6,037 bases of DNA from Bacteroidota bacterium (lineage in GTDB: Bacteria; Bacteroidota; Bacteroidia; Bacteroidales; PUMT01): the NCBI GenBank assembly GCA_003567115.1, contig PXAP01000264.1, forward strand, positions 1 to 6,037, in the 5' to 3' direction. Positions 1 to 3,243 of this stretch are shown here, one piece after another. Numbering within the stretch: the first letter of the stretch is position 1; every line of letters begins with the position of its first letter. Below the pieces are notes generated by a model. That model worked only from the letters and a program-made list of their open reading frames with translations. It made no database searches and was not told the DNA's origin. The position numbers and the translations under genes were made by a program.

Positions 1-411
1 AGTCAGAAAATCAAACTGCTCATCAATATCTTTCAGTTCGCGCACATTGCTGAACAGAGCACCGGCACCGACCATATATTTGTCAATCTCATCAAAATCA
101 GAACGTAGTATCTCACCCCAGTTATAAAACCTGTCAAAGGATTCGTTGCTTCTGGTAACCGACCTGAAAACCTTGTAAAGCTCAAAATTCAGGGTAACAG
201 GGTCGGCCTGCTGCAACGGACTTATCTGCTGCATCAGATCGGAGATATTTAAAATCGCCGGCAGCCATAAGGGTTTGTCTATAAGATCGGAGAGATGCCT
301 GGTAAAAAAAAGTCCTGCACGCCGGTTCGGGAACACCAGTGCACAATCAGAAAGGGTATTGCCGTATTTCCGGTAAAGATATAAGGCTGTGTTTTGTAAA
401 AAGGCATCCAT
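1..411 (-). CDS. AddB-like PD-(D/E)XK nuclease family protein, N-terminal part (runs off the left edge)
   Basis: Only the first 137 codons are in the window; the reading frame is open through base 1. The protein starts MDAFLQNTALYLYRKYG and carries the VFPNRRAG signature at residues 26-33, followed by a KPLWLPAI stretch at 46-53 and an ISDLM helix. This opening is characteristic of the Bacteroidetes AddB-like family (degenerate helicase domains plus a C-terminal PD-(D/E)XK nuclease), which works with an AddA/RecB-like helicase in processing double-strand breaks. The nuclease motifs would lie beyond the left edge and cannot be checked. The start is the ATG at 411, because it gives the usual family N-terminus; the AAGG just upstream is only 1 nt from the ATG, so the ribosome site is weak. 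No convincing TAnnTTTG promoter is visible between 412 and 500. Its partner gene is at 3236-6037 on the same strand. Confidence 0.85.
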   Translation of the reverse strand, partial: MDAFLQNTALYLYRKYGNTLSDCALVFPNRRAGLFFTRHLSDLIDKPLWLPAILNISDLMQQISPLQQADPVTLNFELYKVFRSVTRSNESFDRFYNWGEILRSDFDEIDKYMVGAGALFSNVRELKDIDEQFDFLT

Positions 412-466
412 ACCTTAAAAATAAATAAAATTACCCAGCATGAGGCTGATAAGTTAATCCAAATCG

Positions 467-494
467 GTCAATAAAATTCAATTACTTTATTGAC
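467..494. repeat. 9-bp perfect inverted repeat overlapping the left direct-repeat copy
   Basis: GTCAATAAA (467-475) and TTTATTGAC (486-494) are exact reverse complements with a 10-nt loop. The right arm is part of the 18-bp direct repeat at 484-501. It lies between the recombinase fragment and the AddB-like gene. It has no GC-rich stem or clean U-tract, so it is not a convincing intrinsic terminator. It could be a recombinase or transposase binding site, or chance in AT-rich DNA. Confidence 0.45.
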
Positions 495-501
495 AGACTC
501 T
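484..501 (+). repeat. 18-bp direct repeat, left copy
   Basis: ACTTTATTGACAGACTCT occurs here and again, identical and in the same orientation, at 1987-2004. Similarity continues outward on the left (ATT versus ATTG before it) with a single-base gap. The recombinase fragment's stop codon (500-502) falls in the edge of this copy. The pair brackets about 1.5 kb of accessory DNA. It may be an attachment-site duplication or the same end of two insertion-element remnants. Confidence 0.6.
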
Positions 502-787
502 AATTACTCTTGGGTATCATAAAAGAAAAATCCGTTTCCAATATCTCCTGGGCATACAAATACCTGAAAAAATCCCGTAATATCCGGATAGATGTTTCTG
601 CAGCAGTTATAGTACGGGTACTTATGCTTTTGATATAATGAAGAATGTGTAGTAAGCTTACCAAAGTGATCATATCTATTTTGACTGACGACGGAATTGC
701 CGCCATTACAATAATAGATGAAAATATTATGGAAAGTGTATTACAGTTAACAACAATATAATTGCTTGATATATAGACTTTAAACAA
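500..787 (-). pseudogene. Tyrosine recombinase (phage integrase) fragment, core-binding (SAM-like) domain only
   Basis: The second half of this 95-codon frame, from about residue 38, reads like the N-terminal core-binding domain of a tyrosine recombinase. It has a STRTITAAETSIRILRDFFR helix pair, then RYLYAQEILETDFS and the domain-closing IPKSN. The frame stops right there, where an intact integrase would continue into its catalytic domain (R...HxxR...Y). None of those catalytic residues is present in any nearby frame that I could see. The first 35 or so residues look like translated AT-rich DNA rather than integrase, so the fragment is probably broken at both ends. The stop codon lies at the boundary of the 18-bp direct repeat, which suggests a rearrangement or insertion cut the gene. 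The call rests on pattern recognition of a short domain; an unrelated small hypothetical protein is the alternative. Confidence 0.55.
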
Positions 788-927
788 ATAATACTTTGCA
801 TAATAATTTTCTTTACATAAGCCGTAACTTCAGCCATCTCGACATTGTTGCCAACATCCTCGGCTTCTTCCCCGGCTGGATTGCCTGGATAGTACTACTG
901 AAAAAACCGGTCCGTCAAAATCAATGA
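784..927 (+). pseudogene. C-terminal remnant of a small membrane protein, possibly YqaE/Pmp3-like
   Basis: A plus-strand frame open from 784 to the TGA at 925-927 has no ATG, only a TTG at 796. It ends with a hydrophobic stretch ANILGFFPGWIAWIVLL (850-900) and a basic tail KKPVRQNQ. The G-x-x-PG-x-I-x-A pattern resembles the second membrane helix of the YqaE/Pmp3 family, whose first helix (with a PPL motif) is absent. Codons here are GC-richer than the surrounding AT-rich DNA, as expected for a genuine old coding piece. It ends tail to tail with the toxin gene, overlapping it by 7 nt. Family assignment is tentative: it is a single short helix. Confidence 0.3.
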
Positions 928-1283
928 ACGTCAGAATTTCCCAACTTCAATCCCTCGATCTTATCATCATGAATTTCAATAAGTTCGTATTCCTCTATCA
1001 TTTTACTGACAGTATCCCATATATATTTAATCTTATCTTCCATAAACTTTCGTCTGACATTTCCTAAACGTAACCAAATCACTCTTGGTGGAGCACCATA
1101 TAAAATAATCCGATTATAAAAATCTGTATCTTTCGTAATAATGATAAAATCATTCTCTTTGGCAAATGCCCATATCTCAGTGTCAGTCATCTGTTTGCCA
1201 ATATCGGCAACATGAATAAATTTATGCGCCCCACTGAATTTTATGGTGCGTGGCAGGTTCTCATCAATGATGAATGTTTTCAC
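921..1283 (-). CDS. DUF5615 PIN-like toxin of a type II toxin-antitoxin pair
   Basis: A 120-residue protein of the DUF5615 (Mut7-C/PIN-like) family, predicted to be the ribonuclease toxin partner of DUF433 antitoxins. Visible hallmarks are the N-terminal FIIDENLP (D7, E8), MTDTEIWAFA around D34-E36, the ITKDTDF motif with D52 and D54, and the closing PPRVIWLRLGN (65-75). The acidic residues are those expected to bind metal in PIN-like folds. The GTG at 1283 is chosen as start because it puts the conserved FIIDENLP at residue 4, as in the family. Extending the frame to an ATG at 1340 would add 19 residues, without family character, overlapping the antitoxin gene. GTG overlaps the antitoxin stop as GTGA, so translation is probably coupled. 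All catalytic-looking positions are present, so it appears intact. Family membership is secure; toxicity and target RNA are inferred. Confidence 0.88.
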   Translation of the reverse strand: MKTFIIDENLPRTIKFSGAHKFIHVADIGKQMTDTEIWAFAKENDFIIITKDTDFYNRIILYGAPPRVIWLRLGNVRRKFMEDKIKYIWDTVSKMIEEYELIEIHDDKIEGLKLGNSDVH

Positions 1284-1501
1284 GAAGCTGTTTTTATTAC
1301 CGAATGACTGTTTACCACTAACTGAGCATATTGCAGGCATGCCTGTATATCCTCTTTGGTAATCTCAGGATAAGCCTCAAGTATATCTTCATAGGAATCA
1401 CCGGCAGACAGAAACCCCAAAATGGTTGAAACACTTATTCTGGTGCCTTTAATTACAGCTTTTCCGTTACAAACATCGGGGTTGATTTCAATTCGGTCCA
1501 T
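1280..1501 (-). CDS. DUF433 family antitoxin
   Basis: A 73-residue protein of the DUF433 (PF04255) family, small helix-turn-helix-type proteins that pair with DUF5615/PIN-like toxins as antitoxins. The diagnostic block is near the N-terminus: MDRIEINPDVCNGKAVIKGT, then RISVSTIL, then SAGDSYEDILEAYPEITKED with the following helix DIQACLQYA. The ATG at 1501 is preferred: family members begin at this M-x-R-I-x-x-N-P position. The upstream in-frame TTG at 1525 falls inside the putative -7 promoter box and so would precede the transcript start. The upstream sequence is A/T-rich with no strong Shine-Dalgarno site, common in Bacteroidetes. The gene ends in TGA overlapping the toxin's GTG. By analogy with other type II modules the antitoxin, or the complex, probably represses its own promoter; no operator is proven here. 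Confidence 0.88.
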   Translation of the reverse strand: MDRIEINPDVCNGKAVIKGTRISVSTILGFLSAGDSYEDILEAYPEITKEDIQACLQYAQLVVNSHSVIKTAS

Positions 1502-1522
1502 AATATTTATTTTTATCTTTAT

Positions 1523-1530
1523 CAAAGATA
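1523..1530 (-). promoter_or_regulatory. Putative -7 box (TATCTTTG) of the toxin-antitoxin operon
   Basis: Reading the minus strand, TATCTTTG matches the Bacteroidetes -7 consensus TAnnTTTG. It sits 21 nt upstream of the antitoxin ATG, giving a leader of roughly 15 nt. There is no clear TTTG about 20 nt further upstream, so the promoter is incomplete compared with the one at 1754-1785. It may be a second, weaker, regulated promoter. Confidence 0.4.
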
Positions 1531-1638
1531 TATCAATTTTTCATCAGAAAAAATCCTTTTTTTTTAAACTTATTTAATCAGGAAAATACTTTGATAATGC
1601 ACCATGAGCCCGGTTTATACAATCATAAATTCATTTTT

Positions 1639-1728
1639 TTAAGCTTTGGATCGCTCAAACAAATTCCGCTTGTTTTTCGCAAAATTCCGTGTCAAAACTG
1701 AATTATCAGGGCCGGTTGATTTAGACAT
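1639..1728 (-). CDS. 29-residue micro-ORF with intact expression signals; unknown product
   Basis: ATG at 1728 to TAA at 1639-1641 gives 29 residues beginning MSKSTGPDNSVLTRNF and ending NLFERSKA. The composition is basic: seven K/R against one D and one E. There is no signal peptide or membrane segment. It is preceded by AAAGGAAAATATG, a good Shine-Dalgarno site with suitable spacing, and about 20 nt before that lies the expected start point of a full-consensus promoter (1754-1785). I do not recognise the sequence. It could be a genuine small protein, a leader peptide for the toxin-antitoxin operon 138 nt downstream on the same strand, or the first codons of a gene (for example a transposase) whose remainder has been deleted. 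Expression signals are the evidence; function is unknown. Confidence 0.4.
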   Translation of the reverse strand: MSKSTGPDNSVLTRNFAKNKRNLFERSKA

Positions 1729-1753
1729 ATTTTCCTTTGTCTTGTTATGAAAA

Positions 1754-1785
1754 CAAAGATAAATATTAATACATTGATTTCCAAA
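1754..1785 (-). promoter_or_regulatory. Full-consensus Bacteroidetes-type promoter
   Basis: On the minus strand TTTG (1785-1782), a 20-nt spacer and TATCTTTG (1761-1754) match the Bacteroidetes sigma-ABfr layout TTTG-N19..21-TAnnTTTG. The predicted start near 1747 gives a leader of about 20 nt to the micro-ORF at 1728, and the transcript could read on into the antitoxin and toxin genes. A CCACGTGG palindrome lies just upstream of the TTTG element. Confidence 0.6.
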
Positions 1786-1795
1786 TTTTTATGCT

Positions 1796-1803
1796 CCACG
1801 TGG
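1796..1803. repeat. CCACGTGG palindrome upstream of the micro-ORF promoter
   Basis: An exact 8-bp palindrome within the imperfect 14-bp dyad 1793-1806, lying 10 nt upstream of the putative -33 TTTG. Its position would suit an activator site, but an 8-bp palindrome is also plausible by chance or as part of an insertion-element remnant. Confidence 0.25.
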
Positions 1804-1907
1804 GACAATTTTAACCCTGATTATCAGCAACTTACAAAATTGTTTATAGGTTTTTATGTTATTGTGTTTCAATATGTTACAGACAGGCCTTATTAACAAC
1901 CGGACAT

Positions 1908-2099
1908 ATGAAAATAATCCTTATTTTTGCCTGTAAGCTTTTCAGGCGACCCTTAATCATGTATATCATTTATTGTCAGAAAATTGACTTTATTGACAGA
2001 CTCTCATTAGTTCATAAACTTAGAGATTACCTTGAGCATTTGAACTTTGATTCTAAAAATTTTTTCGCTACAAATGAACATGAAATTTTTTCATCTTAA
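1908..2099 (+). CDS. Doubtful 63-residue hypothetical ORF
   Basis: The plus-strand frame begins MKIILIFACKLFRRPLIMYI and ends NEHEIFSS. It has a mildly hydrophobic N-terminus and then a polar helix-like part (LVHKLRDYLEHLNF). I do not recognise a family. The ATG lacks a Shine-Dalgarno site (CCGGACAT precedes it). The frame contains the right copy of the 18-bp direct repeat (reading DFIDRL), and its last codons run into the left arm of the hairpin at 2078-2132. It is the only complete plus-strand frame in the segment. It could be a gene remnant or simply an open frame in AT-rich DNA. Confidence 0.15.
   Translation: MKIILIFACKLFRRPLIMYIIYCQKIDFIDRLSLVHKLRDYLEHLNFDSKNFFATNEHEIFSS
1987..2004 (+). 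repeat. 18-bp direct repeat, right copy
   Basis: Identical to 484-501 (ACTTTATTGACAGACTCT) and in the same orientation, 1503 bp away. The bases before it (ATTG against ATT) also agree with one gap, while the bases after it diverge after a few positions. Unlike the left copy it is not the arm of a long palindrome. Confidence 0.6.
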
Positions 2100-2132
2100 A
2101 TTAAACATAGACAAGATGAAAAAAATTCATGT
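2078..2132. repeat. Long hairpin, 20-bp arms with one mismatch
   Basis: The left arm 2078-2097 (ACATGAAATTTTTTCATCTT) pairs with the right arm 2113-2132 at 19 of 20 positions, with a 15-nt loop (2098-2112). The arms carry T-runs, so a transcript from either side would make a stable AU-rich stem. It lies 16 bp from a second, stronger hairpin. Candidates are a bidirectional terminator between the radical SAM gene and the accessory segment, a REP/MITE-type element, or part of an insertion-element end. Confidence 0.6.
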
Positions 2133-2148
2133 AAAAACGAAGTGGTTC

Positions 2149-2203
2149 ATCCTGTAAGTCAGAATTTTGTTAATTTTCAAAACAAAATTCTGACTTACAG
2201 GAT
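2149..2203. repeat. Perfect 23-bp inverted repeat (strong hairpin)
   Basis: The arms 2149-2171 and 2181-2203 are exact reverse complements around a 9-nt loop. The outer part of the arm reads ATCCTGTAAGTCAGAATTTT. A perfect 23-bp stem is far beyond chance for a window this size. It lies 81 bp downstream of the radical SAM stop codon and could terminate or stabilise that transcript. However, the lack of an adjacent U-tract and the length make a mobile palindromic repeat (REP-type, mobilised by IS200-like/RAYT transposases, or a MITE) at least as likely. No transposase is present in the window. Confidence 0.75.
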
Positions 2204-2283
2204 AAATATACCAGGGTGCTAATTTTCAACAAGATGCAAATATTTATGAATTAATGATGTTAAATAGTTTTAAATCAGGGCCA

Positions 2284-3243
2284 TCAGGAAAGCAGATAGT
2301 TTTTTCCCTGCCAGGAGTCCCTCTCCTCAAGTTTTTTCTCAAACATTCTCAGCACCTGATCGCTTCTCAGGCCCCACCCTCCTTTTCTTTCGAGGAACCT
2401 GAGCGGCACCTCGCCTGCAAAACGCTCAATAACCATACGCGGATTGAGACGCTCCACAAATTCGACCAGAAACTCCAGGTAATCTTCAACCGTAAAAAGA
2501 GTGAACCTGCGGGGACTCATATTATACTGCCTGCTGAGAATGGTGTTTTTGATTACCTGGAGCTGATGAAATTTAAGGTTGTCCAGAGGCAGCTCCGACA
2601 ATATTGCCGCCTGGGCGATCATTTCTTCCCTGCTTTCGTCCGGAAGCCCGAAAATGATATGTCCCCCGGTGCGGATACCCAACCCGGCAGTTTTTTTTAT
2701 GGCATCGGCCGAGGTCCCGAAATCATGCCCCCGGTTAATCTTTTTTAAAGTCCTGTTATAACAGGATTCAATTCCGTACTCAATAACCACGTAAAAGTTT
2801 TTTGCAAAGCGGGCAATAAGGTTCAGAACATTATCATCAACACAGTCAGGCCGGGTACCTATAACCAGCCCGATAACCCCGGGAACAGACAGGGCTTCGT
2901 CATACAGTCTCTCCAGCTTTTCAGTGTCTGCATAGGTATTGGTAAAGGACTGAAAATAGGCCAGGAACTTATCTGCATGCCTGTATCTTTTACGGTGAAA
3001 CCGTATTCCCTGCTCTATCTGCATTCTTACCGGTTTTTCAGGAGTGCAGTAAGAGGGACTGAATGCCAGGCTGTCGCAGTAGATACAGCCTCCTGTACCT
3101 TTTGTGCCGTCGCGGTTGGGACAGGAAAAGCCGGCATTGACCGATACCTTCTGCACCCTGCCTCCGAACTCCCTTCTGAAATGGTCAGAGAGGGAATTGA
3201 ATCGCCTTGGCGTGCCCCACTGGTATGTTTTTTTTTCAGTCAT
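2284..3243 (-). CDS. TIGR01212/YhcC-type radical SAM protein (COG1242)
   Basis: A complete 319-residue protein, close to the usual length of about 300 for this family. The cluster-binding cysteines are C41, C53 and C56 in the family's CPNRDGTKGTGGCIYC motif (C-x11-C-x2-C rather than the common Cx3Cx2C), and would hold the [4Fe-4S] cluster that cleaves S-adenosylmethionine. Further landmarks are YFQSFTNTYA (96-105), the Elp3/HemN-like IGTRPDC (128-134), EYGIES (155-160), NRGHDF (170-175) and GGHIIFGLPDES (193-204). The family is cytosolic; its substrate is, to my knowledge, not firmly established. The start at 3243 is supported by the family N-terminus (YQWGTPRRFNSLSDHF). Its ATG overlaps the helicase stop by 8 nt and a GAGG lies 9 nt upstream, so the two genes are in one operon. 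Codons 3 to 6 contain a run of nine A, a possible slippage point. Confidence 0.93.
   Translation of the reverse strand: MTEKKTYQWGTPRRFNSLSDHFRREFGGRVQKVSVNAGFSCPNRDGTKGTGGCIYCDSLAFSPSYCTPEKPVRMQIEQGIRFHRKRYRHADKFLAYFQSFTNTYADTEKLERLYDEALSVPGVIGLVIGTRPDCVDDNVLNLIARFAKNFYVVIEYGIESCYNRTLKKINRGHDFGTSADAIKKTAGLGIRTGGHIIFGLPDESREEMIAQAAILSELPLDNLKFHQLQVIKNTILSRQYNMSPRRFTLFTVEDYLEFLVEFVERLNPRMVIERFAGEVPLRFLERKGGWGLRSDQVLRMFEKKLEERDSWQGKNYLLS

Larger units (their letters stand above)
1526..2283. other. AT-rich accessory segment without a confident large gene
   Basis: Between the antitoxin gene and the radical SAM gene there are about 760 bases. They contain a 9-T run (1557-1565), a 29-codon ORF with promoter and ribosome site (1639-1785), a CCACGTGG palindrome (1796-1803), a doubtful 63-codon plus-strand frame (1908-2099), the right copy of the 18-bp direct repeat (1987-2004), and two long hairpins (2078-2132 and 2149-2203). 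From 2204 to 2283 I see only AT-rich sequence. The base composition differs visibly from the helicase and radical SAM genes, consistent with acquired or decayed DNA. Confidence 0.6.

Noticed and set aside
1284..1340. Upstream ATG (1340) as the start of the DUF5615 toxin
   Set aside because: It would add 19 residues absent from the family and overlap the antitoxin gene by about 60 nt; the GTG at 1283 gives the standard N-terminus and a GTGA overlap.
1557..1565. Nine-T run as an intrinsic terminator
   Set aside because: There is no GC-rich stem next to it on either side, so it is just a homopolymer in AT-rich DNA.
2055..2066. AAAAATTTTTT palindrome
   Set aside because: Low-complexity A/T palindrome, expected by chance in this composition.
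2254..2748. 164-codon plus-strand frame opposite the radical SAM gene
   Set aside because: It lies antisense to a strongly conserved protein, and its translation has no family character; it is a shadow of codon bias.
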